Shown here: in pieces, positions 18,314 to 28,696 of the stretch | How the letters are laid out: each line of letters begins with the position of its first letter | Position numbering within the stretch: the first letter of the stretch is position 1 | Assembly (NCBI RefSeq): GCF_001399975.1 | Contig: NZ_LKBD01000031.1 | Location: 1 to 58,295, forward strand | From: Pseudoalteromonas sp. P1-9 | GTDB taxonomy: Bacteria > Pseudomonadota > Gammaproteobacteria > Enterobacterales > Alteromonadaceae | Length of the DNA: 58,295 nucleotides | Direction: 5' to 3' | The notes under the pieces: generated by a model | Told to the model about the DNA's origin: nothing | Seen by the model: only the letters and a program-made list of their open reading frames with translations | The model's database searches: none | Translations under genes and position numbers: made by a program

Positions 18314-20791
18314 ATGTATAATAAATCTATTATTGCTCTTGCTGTAACTGCGTGTATTAGTTTGTCAGGTTGTAAAACGACTGAACAATCTACTATCGCA
18401 GCTGCTAACGAATTTTCACCAGTAGTTGAAACAACGACTCACCAAGGCCCAGAAACCATTACGTTAAAACAAGCTATGGCGCATCCAGATTGGTTAGGTC
18501 GTCAACCTGAGCGTGCATTTTGGTCGTTTGATTCTAAGTCGGTAAATTATGCGCGCAAACAAGCGGGTAACGAATTACGCGATACCTACACTCGTACGTT
18601 GGACCAGCAAGGCAATGGTGATTTAGTATCGCTTGATAAATTGCACACACTCGGTGCGAAACAATTAACCTTTAGTCAAGATAACAAGTGGGTAGCATAT
18701 ACGTTTAAAGGCAATATTTTTACTGTTGAGCAAGCAACAGGTAAATTAAAGCAACTTACTCTAAGCGATGATAATGCATCGCAGCTTTTGTTTTTAACTA
18801 GCGGCGAACTTGCATATCGAGTTAACAATAATTTTTATAAAATTAATGTAGAAACGGGCCTACGCTCACAAATAGCAGCACTTAAAGTTGCGGATAAGCC
18901 AGAAGGCGTAAAAGAGCCAACAAGTTATATTGCTAAAGAGCAACATAAACTCATTGACTACGTAGCACTAACTCACAAGAACAAACAAGATAAACACGCC
19001 TACAACGAGTCATTAAAAACGCAAAACGAAAGCGTTATGAACGATACATATTACCTTGGTAAAGGTAATCGTATTGTCAGTGCAGTAGTATCACCAGCAG
19101 GCGACAAACTCATTACAGTTGTTACTAAAAGTTCACCATGGCGTGATGATGGCGATATTATGCCAAACTACATTGGTCAAAACGGTGAAATTGTTGCTGA
19201 AAAAGTAAGACGTCGTGTTGCCGATACCAAGCCGTCTGGCTCAGAGTTGGTAATGATTGACCTCACTGAAAATACCCAAACAAGCCTACCATTCGATACA
19301 TTACCAGGGTTTGATGAAGACGTATTAGCAAGTGTAAAAGCCGAAAACGCAAAAGCACAAGGTGAAACATACAAATCAGAAAAAGCACCTCGTCATATTA
19401 ATTTAATGATGGACTGGGGTTGGTCACAAAATGCAATTCAATGGAATAGCGATGGTTCACAAGTGGCAGTGATGCTTGAAGCGTTTGATAATAAAGACCG
19501 CTGGATTGCAACTGTAGACTTTGCAAGCAATAAACTGGTTTCGCAACATCGCTTACATGATAAAGCCTGGGTTAACTATACGTACAATAATTTTGGTTGG
19601 TTAAATCAACAACCAGATACGCTATATTATTTGTCTGAGGAATCTGGTTACAGCCATATTTATACAAAAGCGCTTAAGGGTAAAGCAAAGCAGCTAACAA
19701 GCGGTCAGTTTGTGGTATCAGAACTAACACAAGCTCGTAATAGCCAGTCAATTTTTTATAAAGCAAACAAAAAACACCCTGGCATTTATGAAATCTACAA
19801 GCTAGATCTGACAACGGGTGAGAGCGTTGCCCAAACCGATTTAAACGGTATGACCGATTACCAGCTTAGCCCGGATGAATCAAAACTATTGTTAACACAC
19901 TCAAAATTAGCATTACCACCAGAGTTGTACGTAACTAATGTTGATGGCGATACGGTAACGCGTTTAACCAATACTGTATCGGATAAGTTCCTAAATACTC
20001 AACTTGTAGCGCCAAAAATTGTAGCCGTTCCGTCAAGCCATACTAAGCAGCCTATTTATGCAAAAGTGTATTATCCACGTGATTACAAAGAAGGTGAAAC
20101 AGGTAAAGCACGCAAAGCGGTTATCTTTAACCACGGTGCTGGTTATTTACAAAATTCACATTTAGGTTGGTCAGGTTATTTCCGCGAATTTATGTTCCAC
20201 TCATTCCTCGCAGAGCAAGGTTATGTGGTGATGGACATGGATTACCGTGCATCTAAAGGCTATGGTCGCGATTGGCGTACCGCAATTTACCGCCATATGG
20301 GTAAGCCTGAAATTGAAGATTTAGCCGATGGTGTAAAATGGATGACTGAAAACGCTAATGTTAACGACCAGCGCGTTGGTACATATGGTGGCTCTTACGG
20401 TGGTTTTATGACCTTTATGGCATTGTTAACCCGCCCAGAATTATTCCAAGCGGGTGCCGCGCTTCGTCCTGTATCGGACTGGGCATATTACAATAATCCG
20501 TATACATCGAATATTTTGAACCACCCAGATGTAGATCCAATTGCCTATAAGCGCAGCTCACCGATTTATTTCGCTGAAGGGTTAGAAAAACCATTGTTAA
20601 TTAATGCGCCAATGATTGACGACAATGTATTTTTCCAAGACGTAGTGCGCTTAGTACAGCGTTTTATCGAACTTGAAAAAGAAAATTACGAAACGGCAAT
20701 TTACCCGGTTGAGCCACATGGCTTTAAACAGCCTTCTTCGTGGTTAGATGAGTACCGTCGTATTTATAAGTTGTTTGAGCAAAAGTTATAA
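18314..20791 (+). CDS. S9-family peptidase (prolyl oligopeptidase/dipeptidyl peptidase type), lipoprotein
   Basis: Serine peptidase predicted to trim peptides at the cell envelope. The N-terminus has a lipoprotein signal ending LSGC (Cys about residue 20). About 60-560 reads as a beta-propeller with TolB/WD-like repeats (SPAGDKLITV, SPDESKLLLTHS). The C-terminal alpha/beta hydrolase holds the nucleophile in YGGSYGGF (Ser694), then Asp769 in MIDDNVFF and His802 in VEPHGFK. At 825 residues it is long for the DPP4/acylaminoacyl-peptidase group but the domain order is intact. Monocistronic, sharing a terminator with the convergent rhomboid gene. Confidence 0.9.
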   Translation: MYNKSIIALAVTACISLSGCKTTEQSTIAAANEFSPVVETTTHQGPETITLKQAMAHPDWLGRQPERAFWSFDSKSVNYARKQAGNELRDTYTRTLDQQGNGDLVSLDKLHTLGAKQLTFSQDNKWVAYTFKGNIFTVEQATGKLKQLTLSDDNASQLLFLTSGELAYRVNNNFYKINVETGLRSQIAALKVADKPEGVKEPTSYIAKEQHKLIDYVALTHKNKQDKHAYNESLKTQNESVMNDTYYLGKGNRIVSAVVSPAGDKLITVVTKSSPWRDDGDIMPNYIGQNGEIVAEKVRRRVADTKPSGSELVMIDLTENTQTSLPFDTLPGFDEDVLASVKAENAKAQGETYKSEKAPRHINLMMDWGWSQNAIQWNSDGSQVAVMLEAFDNKDRWIATVDFASNKLVSQHRLHDKAWVNYTYNNFGWLNQQPDTLYYLSEESGYSHIYTKALKGKAKQLTSGQFVVSELTQARNSQSIFYKANKKHPGIYEIYKLDLTTGESVAQTDLNGMTDYQLSPDESKLLLTHSKLALPPELYVTNVDGDTVTRLTNTVSDKFLNTQLVAPKIVAVPSSHTKQPIYAKVYYPRDYKEGETGKARKAVIFNHGAGYLQNSHLGWSGYFREFMFHSFLAEQGYVVMDMDYRASKGYGRDWRTAIYRHMGKPEIEDLADGVKWMTENANVNDQRVGTYGGSYGGFMTFMALLTRPELFQAGAALRPVSDWAYYNNPYTSNILNHPDVDPIAYKRSSPIYFAEGLEKPLLINAPMIDDNVFFQDVVRLVQRFIELEKENYETAIYPVEPHGFKQPSSWLDEYRRIYKLFEQKL

Positions 20792-20794
20792 TTT

Positions 20795-20819
20795 AAAAAG
20801 GCCGCATAGCGGCCTTTTT
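20795..20819. terminator. Bidirectional terminator between S9 peptidase and rrtA
   Basis: AAAAAGGCCGC-ATA-GCGGCCTTTTT, a perfect stem with A- and T-runs on both sides. The rhomboid gene's stop codon (20818-20820) overlaps its right edge. Confidence 0.88.
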
Positions 20820-21408
20820 ATTGGGTGATATTTTCGCGTAGTGCATGACGATTTAATTTCGCATAAACAAAAATACCGGATATTGCACCAATCAAGTGTG
20901 CTTCGGTAGCCACCCGTGCATTAATTAGTTGCCCTAATTCAGCACTTGGTCCAGCATATTGCTCCCATGCAATTTTTAACCAAACACCAATAAACAAAAG
21001 ATAACCCGTTTTCATACCTTTTTGGCAGTCAATTAACGCGCCAACAATGATTAAACCATGTAAAACACCACTTAACCCATTGTAAAGTGTATTTTCTGGA
21101 TAAAAAATATAAAGCCCACCGCCGGTGTAGAGCGCCAGTAAAAAAAGTGCTAATGCGTATTTTTTCACATCATAATATTCACCGTGTAACGCCCAGATGA
21201 GCGCAACGCCTGCTAAGTTTAACATTAAATGGTAGCTATTTGAGTGACTAAAATGAGCAGTAATAAGTCGCCAGTATTCACCATGAGAAAATAAGCTTCG
21301 GTTATATTCAAATAATTCACTGAGCGGCGTTGCAAAAATAATTATCGCAGCAAAAATGAGAACAAGCGGGGCAGTGATATAACGTTTATCGGTTGGAAGA
21401 TTTAACAT
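20818..21408 (-). CDS. rrtA: Rhomboid-family intramembrane protease, rhombosortase type
   Basis: Six hydrophobic segments in 196 residues. Rhomboid motifs: HFSHSNSYHLMLNLAG near residues 51-66, the catalytic serine in LYNGLSGVLHGL near 108-119 (GLSG), and the catalytic histidine in EAHLIGAISG near 169-178. The short six-helix form with GLSGVLHG is what I associate with rhombosortase, which cleaves GlyGly-CTERM proteins at the inner membrane so they can reach the cell surface. No GlyGly-CTERM protein is encoded in this window, so substrates must be elsewhere. Divergent from ggt. Confidence 0.82.
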   Translation of the reverse strand: MLNLPTDKRYITAPLVLIFAAIIIFATPLSELFEYNRSLFSHGEYWRLITAHFSHSNSYHLMLNLAGVALIWALHGEYYDVKKYALALFLLALYTGGGLYIFYPENTLYNGLSGVLHGLIIVGALIDCQKGMKTGYLLFIGVWLKIAWEQYAGPSAELGQLINARVATEAHLIGAISGIFVYAKLNRHALRENITQ

Positions 21409-21474
21409 TCGCTATCTGTGTTAATCAATATCAAATGTCTGTAAGATTATCACAAATAATAGATTTGCTTAATT

Positions 21475-23214
21475 ATGAAAACATTAAAACAGACTCTCTC
21501 ACAAATACTTATCGCATCGAGCTTATTCTCACTCAATGTTAGCGCGACAATCGTTGGTGAGCCAGAAGCAAATACTGGCTTTACTAAAAAGCAACAAGTT
21601 GTTGCTGATAAGTTTATGGTTGCGGCTGCTAACCCGTATGCGGTAAAAGCAGGTCACGCAATTTTAGCTAAAGGTGGCAGCGCCGTTGATGCCGCAATTG
21701 CAGTTCAATTAGTACTCACATTAGTAGAACCTCAATCGTCTGGTATTGGCGGTGGGTTGTTTCTGATGCATTACGATAAAGCCAATAGTCATTTAACCAG
21801 CTTTGATGGACGTGAAACTGCGCCAGCGAATGCGAGTGAATCTTTGTTTTTAGATGAAAATGGCAAACCAATTCGCTGGATTAATGCGGTAGTAGGTGGA
21901 CGTTCAGTGGGAGTGCCTGGCGCGCTAGCTGCGCTAGAAAAAGCGCATAGACGTTATGGTAAATTACCATGGCATACATTATTTACTGACGTAATAAAAC
22001 TGGCGCAAGAAGGCTTTGTGGTATCACCGCGACTTGAAAAACTGGTCAGTCTGCAGATAAACCCTGGAGTTGCTTTAATTGACGACACCAAAGATTACTT
22101 TATGCCAAATGGCACCGCGCTCAAAGCTGGCACAGTTAAAACTAATATAAAGCTTGCGAACTTATATAAAGCGATTGCTAAAAATGGCATCGACGCGTTT
22201 TATCAAGGCGAAAATGCAAAGCAACTTGTTGAAACCGTAACAAACTCATCGATTGCGCCAGGTAAAATCAGCCTTCAAGACCTAGCCAATTATAAAAGTG
22301 TTGAACGAAAGCCCGTATGTGCACCGTATAGAACATATAAAGTGTGCTCTATGGCGCCGCCAAGCTCAGGTGGCATTACTGTACTGCAAATTATGGCATT
22401 ACTTGAAAACAATAAAGCACCACTTAATACATCGTGGGAACTTGAATCAATTCATGCGTTTACTCAGGCATCACGTCTAGCGTTTGCAGATCGTGATCAC
22501 TATATTGCCGATCCTGACTTTATTGACGTGCCAGTAGCGCAAATGTTGGATAAAAACTATCTACAAGAGCGTAGTAAACTAATTAGTGAAAAAGACATGG
22601 GTAGGGCATTGCCGGGCGAATTTTCGCAAGATTGGTCTGTCGCGCAGGTTAATTACGAGCAACCATCAACCTCACATGTGTCAATTGTTGATAGCGCGGG
22701 TAATGCGGTTTCAATGACAACATCAATTGAAATGGGTTTTGGCTCAGGTTTAATGGTGAACGGTTACCTGCTTAATAACCAACTTACAGATTTTACCTTT
22801 AATCCTAAAATTGACGGTAAACCTGTGGCTAATCGTGTCGAGCCAAATAAGCGTCCACGCTCTTCTATGTCGCCTGTTATGGTGTTTAATCATGACGGTA
22901 GTTTAAAAATGGTGATTGGTTCGCCGGGTGGTTCACGCATTATTAACTATGTAGCCAAAGCAATTGTTGGCGTGCTTGATTTTGGTTTAACGCCGCAACA
23001 AGCGATTGCGCTTGCCAATATTACTAACCGTAACCGTGTGACGACACTTGAAAAAGGAAGTGATGTAACACGTTATAAAGCAGCGCTTGAAGCACGCGGT
23101 CACAAAGTCGTTATTCGCGATTTAAATTCGGGCATTCACGCGGTAATGATTGAGGGTAATAAACTTATCGGTGCAGCGGATCCGCGCCGCGAAGGTATTG
23201 CACTCGGACAATAA
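21475..23214 (+). CDS. ggt: Gamma-glutamyltransferase
   Basis: Periplasmic enzyme that cleaves gamma-glutamyl bonds, such as in glutathione. It has a Sec signal peptide (about 1-24, ending NVSA), then MVAAANPYAVKAGHAILAKGGSAVDAAIAV. The precursor self-cleaves before the catalytic threonine in PSTSHVSIVD (Thr399), giving large and small subunits. GGSRIINYVAKAI near the C-terminus is the conserved glycine/oxyanion region. 579 residues, normal. The only oddity is the lack of a strong terminator; maeA starts 186 bases later with its own leader. Confidence 0.96.
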   Translation: MKTLKQTLSQILIASSLFSLNVSATIVGEPEANTGFTKKQQVVADKFMVAAANPYAVKAGHAILAKGGSAVDAAIAVQLVLTLVEPQSSGIGGGLFLMHYDKANSHLTSFDGRETAPANASESLFLDENGKPIRWINAVVGGRSVGVPGALAALEKAHRRYGKLPWHTLFTDVIKLAQEGFVVSPRLEKLVSLQINPGVALIDDTKDYFMPNGTALKAGTVKTNIKLANLYKAIAKNGIDAFYQGENAKQLVETVTNSSIAPGKISLQDLANYKSVERKPVCAPYRTYKVCSMAPPSSGGITVLQIMALLENNKAPLNTSWELESIHAFTQASRLAFADRDHYIADPDFIDVPVAQMLDKNYLQERSKLISEKDMGRALPGEFSQDWSVAQVNYEQPSTSHVSIVDSAGNAVSMTTSIEMGFGSGLMVNGYLLNNQLTDFTFNPKIDGKPVANRVEPNKRPRSSMSPVMVFNHDGSLKMVIGSPGGSRIINYVAKAIVGVLDFGLTPQQAIALANITNRNRVTTLEKGSDVTRYKAALEARGHKVVIRDLNSGIHAVMIEGNKLIGAADPRREGIALGQ

Positions 23215-23400
23215 CCTGAGGCAAAGTAAATAGATTGATAGCAATACGTTTAAACTTGGTTAATTTAAGGCAATAATCATTGCTTTAACGTGTTGCTACT
23301 TAGATAATGTTTTCAATTATTCGTTATTTATCTTATAGTTTTGCATTTTTAAACTTTAGTCTAATAATTAAAGCTATTACAACACACCACCAAGAATACA

Positions 23401-25095
23401 ATGACAGAACACACACATAAAAATTACTTGTACATCCCTTATGCTGGGCCGACGCTAATTGAAACACCGCTATTAAATAAAGGCAGTGCTTTTAGCCAGC
23501 GCGAACGCGAACAGTTTAACTTAGCGGGTTTATTGCCGCCAATTTTTGAATCAATCGAAGAACAAGTTGAGCGTTGTTATCAGCAGTACAAAAGCTTCAC
23601 CAACAACTTAAATAAGCACATTTATTTACGTGCCATTCACGATACCAACGAGACCTTGTTCTTCCGCTTGGTACGTGATCACTTAGAAGAAATGATGCCA
23701 ATTATTTATACCCCAACGGTAGGTGAAGCGTGTGAGCGTTTTTCTGATATTTATCGTAAACACCGCGGTTTATTTATTTCGTATGAAGACCGCCATAGTA
23801 TCGACGATATTTTACGTAACGCCACCAAAGGTAAAGTAAAAGTAATCGTAGTTACTGACGGTGAGCGTATTCTTGGTTTAGGTGACCAAGGTATTGGCGG
23901 TATGGGTATTCCTATTGGTAAATTATCACTTTATACCGCTGTAGGTGGCATTAGCCCAGCGTATACATTACCGGTAATGCTTGATGTGGGTACCAATAAC
24001 CAAGCGCTACTGGATGATCCTATGTATATGGGGCGTCGTCATAAGCGTATTTCGCAAGAACAATACGACGAGTTTTTAGAGCTATTTATTAACGCAGTTA
24101 AACGCCGTTGGCCAAATGTTATGTTGCAGTTTGAAGACTTTGCACAGCCAAACGCAATGCCGTTATTACAACGTTACCGCGACCGCATTTGTAGCTTTAA
24201 CGATGATATTCAAGGCACGGCTTCGGTTACCGTAGGTTCATTATTAGCGGCGTGTCGTGTTAAAGGTGAAGCGCTATCGTCACAAAAAGTGGTATTTGTT
24301 GGCGCTGGTTCTGCAGGCTGCGGTATAGCTGAGCAAATTATTGCGCAAATGGTAAGTGAAGGTATTAGTGAAGCGCAGGCACGTTCGCAAATCTTCATGG
24401 TTGATCGTTTTGGTTTATTAACTGAAGGTATGGGCGATTTACGCGACTTCCAACAAGTATTAACACAGAAAAAAGACGCCATTAGCGATTGGAATTACAG
24501 CGGCGATTGTGCATCCTTGCTTGATGTAATGAACTGCGCAAAACCAAACATTTTAATTGGTGTATCGGGTCAACCAGGGCTATTTACTGAGCAGGTAATT
24601 AAGGCAATGCACCAAGGTAGTCAGCAGCCGATTATTTTCCCACTAAGTAACCCAATCAAACAAGTTGAAGCGATGCCTGAAGACGTGATTGCGTGGACCA
24701 ACGGTGAGGCAATTGTGGCAACGGGTAGCCCATTTGAACCAGTTACCTTTAATGGCAAAGAGCACATTATTCCACAATGTAACAATAGCTATATTTTCCC
24801 AGGCATTGGCCTAGGTGTAGTTGCAGTGGGTGCCAAGCGTATTACCGACGAAATGCTGATGATTGCGAGTGAAACCCTGGCCGCCGAATCGCCAAGAGCA
24901 AATACAGGTGAAGGTAGCTTGTTGCCGCCGCTAACAAAAGTTGAATCGCTTTCTAAGAAGATTGCGTTTAACGTTGCGAAAAAAGCCATTGAACAAGGCG
25001 TGGCGCTTGAGATTTCAGACGAAAAATTAGCAAGTCTAATTGAAAAGAACTACTGGTTACCTGAATACCGTGATTATAAGCGCGTAAGCATTTAA
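23401..25095 (+). CDS. maeA: NAD-dependent malic enzyme
   Basis: Oxidative decarboxylation of malate to pyruvate with NAD. The N-terminal malic domain shows [19 protein letters not shown] near 100-118 with the catalytic Tyr, [23 protein letters not shown] near 158-180 and [14 protein letters not shown] near 240-253. [14 protein letters not shown] near 268-281 is the metal-binding region, and the Rossmann motif is [16 protein letters not shown] near 299-314. 564 residues, the usual length of SfcA-type enzymes. Confidence 0.96.
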   Translation: MTEHTHKNYLYIPYAGPTLIETPLLNKGSAFSQREREQFNLAGLLPPIFESIEEQVERCYQQYKSFTNNLNKHIYLRAIHDTNETLFFRLVRDHLEEMMPIIYTPTVGEACERFSDIYRKHRGLFISYEDRHSIDDILRNATKGKVKVIVVTDGERILGLGDQGIGGMGIPIGKLSLYTAVGGISPAYTLPVMLDVGTNNQALLDDPMYMGRRHKRISQEQYDEFLELFINAVKRRWPNVMLQFEDFAQPNAMPLLQRYRDRICSFNDDIQGTASVTVGSLLAACRVKGEALSSQKVVFVGAGSAGCGIAEQIIAQMVSEGISEAQARSQIFMVDRFGLLTEGMGDLRDFQQVLTQKKDAISDWNYSGDCASLLDVMNCAKPNILIGVSGQPGLFTEQVIKAMHQGSQQPIIFPLSNPIKQVEAMPEDVIAWTNGEAIVATGSPFEPVTFNGKEHIIPQCNNSYIFPGIGLGVVAVGAKRITDEMLMIASETLAAESPRANTGEGSLLPPLTKVESLSKKIAFNVAKKAIEQGVALEISDEKLASLIEKNYWLPEYRDYKRVSI

Positions 25096-25112
25096 GTTTA
25101 TCGTGTGATAAT

Positions 25113-25143
25113 AAAAAGCCCTGCAAATATGCAGGGCTTTTTA
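25113..25143. terminator. Bidirectional terminator between maeA and the Tsx-like gene
   Basis: AAAAAGCCCTGCA / TGCAGGGCTTTTT around a short AT loop, three bases before the stop codon (25146) of the convergent gene. Confidence 0.9.
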
Positions 25144-25145
25144 GT

Positions 25146-25859
25146 TTAAAAATGATATTTTACTAGCAAATTGACATTGTTTTCGTCAACACCACGTATA
25201 CCAAATTTATCAAGCCAATAAACGTATTCGATACCTAGGTATAATTTTGAATCGATATTTAAATGTGGGGCAACATCATATTTTAACTGCGACGTGAAAT
25301 TCATCTGTGCGTCACTGTTGTCTCTGCTTGTTGCATAATCAATAAAACCATCATAATAAAGCGGACCAATTGGTAAACCCCATGTAACGGTTGTTTGGTA
25401 ATTATTATCACCATGCTCATTGTTACGGTAATATAGGTTTACATTGAAGAAATCAAAGTAGGGCACATCAAACCCAGCACCTACGCCGTATAAGTAGTTT
25501 GTTAAGCTTGAACCAAAACCATCATGGGATGAAAATGTGCCATACTCAATTGTAGTGGCAACGTAAAGCGCTTTAACGGGATTGTTTTCAAAGTCGGTGA
25601 TTTTAAAGCGTGGCGAAAATTCGCCGTAGGTTTCTTTATCACCATTATCAGATTCCAAACGGTCAACAAAAGTAAAGCTGTCTCCCCAGCTTGTAACCGC
25701 AAAGTGCTCTAATGTTACGATTTGTTTTTTGTTGTCGCCCACTTCGTAGTTATTACCGTTTAAGTAACTCACACTAAAGTCAGAGAAATGTGTTTTTGCA
25801 GAAACCGTTGTTGTAAGACAAAGCGCTGCGAGTGATACAAGGTGTGTTGTTATTTTCAC
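25146..25859 (-). CDS. Tsx-like (nucleoside-specific channel family) outer membrane protein
   Basis: A 237-residue beta-barrel protein. Signal peptide 1-21 (MKITTH...TTTVSA), then alternating aromatic/polar strands and a C-terminal phenylalanine (VNLLVKYHF), the usual outer-membrane assembly signal. FSDFSVSYLNGNNYEVGDNK and LEHFAVTSWGDSFTFVDRL resemble the N-terminal strands of Tsx/OmpK proteins, which form nucleoside channels (family knowledge). The start is a GTG at 25859 with GAGG seven bases upstream. Single gene. Confidence 0.8.
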   Translation of the reverse strand: MKITTHLVSLAALCLTTTVSAKTHFSDFSVSYLNGNNYEVGDNKKQIVTLEHFAVTSWGDSFTFVDRLESDNGDKETYGEFSPRFKITDFENNPVKALYVATTIEYGTFSSHDGFGSSLTNYLYGVGAGFDVPYFDFFNVNLYYRNNEHGDNNYQTTVTWGLPIGPLYYDGFIDYATSRDNSDAQMNFTSQLKYDVAPHLNIDSKLYLGIEYVYWLDKFGIRGVDENNVNLLVKYHF

Positions 25860-26044
25860 AAAAGCCTCAGGTAGGGTTTTATTATAAATTTAATAGAATT
25901 TTAGCAGATTGTAGGAATGTTTCAGATAACTATCATTGATTTAGCGGCTAACAGGTTAAACAATAACCCTTTGTGATATGGCAACATGCCGTTTGATGAC
26001 GTTTATATTGATGATTTATCGGTACGTTACTACAGGTAGACAAT

Positions 26045-26074
26045 AAAAAAGGGCGTGTTAATACGCCCTTTTTG
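26045..26074 (-). terminator. Terminator of the zinc receptor gene
   Basis: GGGCGT-GTTAAT-ACGCCC with six As before and five Ts after, 18 bases past the receptor stop codon on the minus strand. Confidence 0.85.
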
Positions 26075-26092
26075 CTGGTATTTTCTCGGGTA

Positions 26093-28540
26093 TTAGAAAT
26101 AAACGCGTAGGCCTAACTGTACGTTGCGACCTGGTAATGGTGCGATATCTTTAATAAACGATGTATGGCTGAAAGCAAGTTCGTCTGTAATATTTTGCAC
26201 TTTTGCAAATACAAACGAATCTGTGTTTAACACATCAAGATTATACTTCGCAGATACATCAAATAATGTGTAGCTGTCGGTGTGAGTTTCGTGTGCGCCT
26301 AACTTGTCTTGCTCAAAGTAATGCGTAGCAGCAAAGTTTACTTGCAATGCATGCCAGTCATACTCAGCCTCAAAACCTAATTTATTTTGCGGGAAACGCG
26401 GTAAATATTCCGATGAGTCTTTAACATCGTTACGAATATGATCACCAATTAATTTTACTAGCAGTTGATCATTTACTTGGTAGTGAACATCAAACTCAAT
26501 ACCGTATAAATCAACATCTGCATATTGATATTGAAAAACACGCGTCGCTTCATCTTCGTCGTGACCATGCGATAAATACTCATCCATAGAAAGCATTTCG
26601 TCATGGTGCGCATCAATTACTAGGCCTGTATCTTGCTGGAAATAAAAGTTATCAATCTGATTATAAAAAGCGTTTATAGTATAGCCAAAATTACCATTGA
26701 ACTTACGTAGTGTAAGATCGATATTATTTGATGTTTCGCTTTCAACGTTTTCTGGCTCAAAGTGAATTTCGCCGTCTTCAATTTCATAGCCTAAACCAAG
26801 GTCATAGGTGCTCGTTGCAATATGCAGACCGTTTGATAATAGCTCAGCTGCACTTGGTGCTCGCTCTGAATGACCGAGAGAAAGTGCTACTGAATGACCT
26901 TCTTGGAAATTCCAGATAGTTCCTGCAGATAAGCTTACGCTGTCGAATTCACCAACATATGCGTATTCTTCACCGTGATGTTCCTCTTCATCATGCGCTT
27001 CATGATCGTGTTCGTCATGACCCAGGTGAATTTCTGGAGCATCGATTTCTGTATTTTCAAAACGACCACCCAATTCAACGCGAAAATCGCCGAACGTTTT
27101 CTCTTCTAAAACGAAAAGTGCATGCTGTGTCGTATCGCTGTGTGGCGTAAATGCTTCTGCACCATCAGCGCCGTAATCCGAATCATAATAGTGGTAACCT
27201 ACAATACCGTGCCAACCTAACAGGTTATGTTCAGCAGTTGCGCGCAATTCTTTCGATTCATTGGTGAATACTGTGCCTTCCATGCCTTCTTCAATCTCGG
27301 CGTGGCGGTAATCGGTATAACCAAGTTTCACATCAAAACGCTCAATCATAGAATCATGTAGACTATAAGTGAAACGCGCTTGATAACGGTCTTGAGTTAA
27401 CCGTGCAAATACATCGCCATGTTCTTCGTGCTCGTCTTCCTGTTCATGGTTTTCTTCTTCGTGTTCATGTCCATGATCATGGTCGTGATGTGCATGAGAG
27501 TGACCCGGAATACCGTAATCTGATTCAAGTTTGCCATAGGAAACACCTACAACTAGGTGTTCGTTCACATAACTTGTGCCTAAATTAAATGCAGTTGTAT
27601 CAATAAAACTGTTTTCAACTGAGTTTAAAACTTCTTCATCATGCTCATCTGCGTGTTCTTCGCCTTCATGTTCTTCTTCGTGCTCTTCATGATGCGCTTC
27701 AAACTTTGGCACTTCGGTGTCTTCAGTTTTACGTTTTAAGCCATCTAGGTGGAAGTTAAAGCCGTTATCACCACCATTTAATACAAATGCAGTTGTATTG
27801 CCTTCGTTAACGGTATCGTGTTTGTATTCAACGGCACCTTCTAACGATTCATAGTTAGTTGTCGGAATGCGGCCATCAACAACGTTAACAACACCACCAA
27901 TTGCACCCGAACCATACAGTAATGTAGCAGGACCACGAAGTACTTCAATTTGCTCTGCGCTTAGTGTTTCGTTGGTGTTCGCATGATCCGGACCTACACG
28001 TGATGCGTCACTGCTTTCTAAACCATTTTGCATTACGCGTACACGTGGGCCATCTAATCCACGAATTACCGGAGATGACGAAACAGGACCAAAATATGTT
28101 TGGCTAACGCCCGGCAGTTTATTGAGGGTTTCACCGAGTGTATTAGATGATTTGTCTTTGAGTTCGTCTCCCGCAAGCACTGTTACCGGAGAAGCCATCT
28201 CAAGGTTACTTTTGTGGAGTGCCGAAGCGTATACAGTGATCGCTTCAATTGATGATTTTTCTAGTACAAAGTTGATTGTTTGCGCTTCGTTCTTAACGCT
28301 AATACGTTTATCTAAAAAACCATCTTTACTGAAATGTAACTGGCTATCAGCATCCAGTTCAATTTGATATTGACCTGCATTGTCGGTTGTAACGGTTTTT
28401 TCTTTACCGTGAACATGCACTGCAACACCAACGATTGGCTGGCCTGAATTATCAGTTAATTGTCCTGAAATCTGTGCTGCGTGTGAGCTAAGAGGGAATA
28501 CTACGCTTAGCACTGCTAAGCTAATGAGAGATTTTTTCAT
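26093..28540 (-). CDS. znuD: TonB-dependent outer membrane receptor, ZnuD-type (zinc uptake)
   Basis: Imports a metal, probably zinc, across the outer membrane with TonB energy. Order: signal peptide (1-22, ending SSHA), a carboxypeptidase-regulatory-like beta domain (about 24-95, ISGQLTDNSGQPIVGVAVHV), plug domain (about 115-240, with GVVNVVDG at its end), then a 22-strand-type barrel ending in Phe. Several extracellular loops are packed with His/Asp/Glu (near residues 285-305, 350-375 and 500-525), as in Neisseria ZnuD. The ATG at 28540 is used because it directly precedes the signal peptide; 22 more codons are open upstream. Two Zur-like boxes lie upstream, supporting zinc-repressed expression. 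Confidence 0.88.
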   Translation of the reverse strand: MKKSLISLAVLSVVFPLSSHAAQISGQLTDNSGQPIVGVAVHVHGKEKTVTTDNAGQYQIELDADSQLHFSKDGFLDKRISVKNEAQTINFVLEKSSIEAITVYASALHKSNLEMASPVTVLAGDELKDKSSNTLGETLNKLPGVSQTYFGPVSSSPVIRGLDGPRVRVMQNGLESSDASRVGPDHANTNETLSAEQIEVLRGPATLLYGSGAIGGVVNVVDGRIPTTNYESLEGAVEYKHDTVNEGNTTAFVLNGGDNGFNFHLDGLKRKTEDTEVPKFEAHHEEHEEEHEGEEHADEHDEEVLNSVENSFIDTTAFNLGTSYVNEHLVVGVSYGKLESDYGIPGHSHAHHDHDHGHEHEEENHEQEDEHEEHGDVFARLTQDRYQARFTYSLHDSMIERFDVKLGYTDYRHAEIEEGMEGTVFTNESKELRATAEHNLLGWHGIVGYHYYDSDYGADGAEAFTPHSDTTQHALFVLEEKTFGDFRVELGGRFENTEIDAPEIHLGHDEHDHEAHDEEEHHGEEYAYVGEFDSVSLSAGTIWNFQEGHSVALSLGHSERAPSAAELLSNGLHIATSTYDLGLGYEIEDGEIHFEPENVESETSNNIDLTLRKFNGNFGYTINAFYNQIDNFYFQQDTGLVIDAHHDEMLSMDEYLSHGHDEDEATRVFQYQYADVDLYGIEFDVHYQVNDQLLVKLIGDHIRNDVKDSSEYLPRFPQNKLGFEAEYDWHALQVNFAATHYFEQDKLGAHETHTDSYTLFDVSAKYNLDVLNTDSFVFAKVQNITDELAFSHTSFIKDIAPLPGRNVQLGLRVYF

Positions 28541-28578
28541 AACGAATACTTCAGTAAGATTAAAACAAATACGTGTTA

Positions 28579-28593
28579 TGTGATACTGTAACA
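28579..28593. promoter_or_regulatory. Zur-like box 1 upstream of znuD
   Basis: TGTGATACTGTAACA matches 12 of 15 positions of the gammaproteobacterial Zur core TGTTATAWTATAACA (established motif), 39 bases before the start codon. Confidence 0.6.
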
Positions 28594-28618
28594 TCATCGC
28601 ACGCACAAATAAATAAAT

Positions 28619-28633
28619 TGTTATATCATTACA
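28619..28633. promoter_or_regulatory. Zur-like box 2 upstream of znuD
   Basis: TGTTATATCATTACA matches 13 of 15 positions of the same core and lies 40 bp (about four helical turns) from box 1. Paired boxes in helical phase fit cooperative Zur binding. Confidence 0.68.
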
Positions 28634-28696
28634 TATATTAATTATTTCTAATTACGAAACGATGACGGTAATTCACAGAAAGGGCAGTAAATAGGA

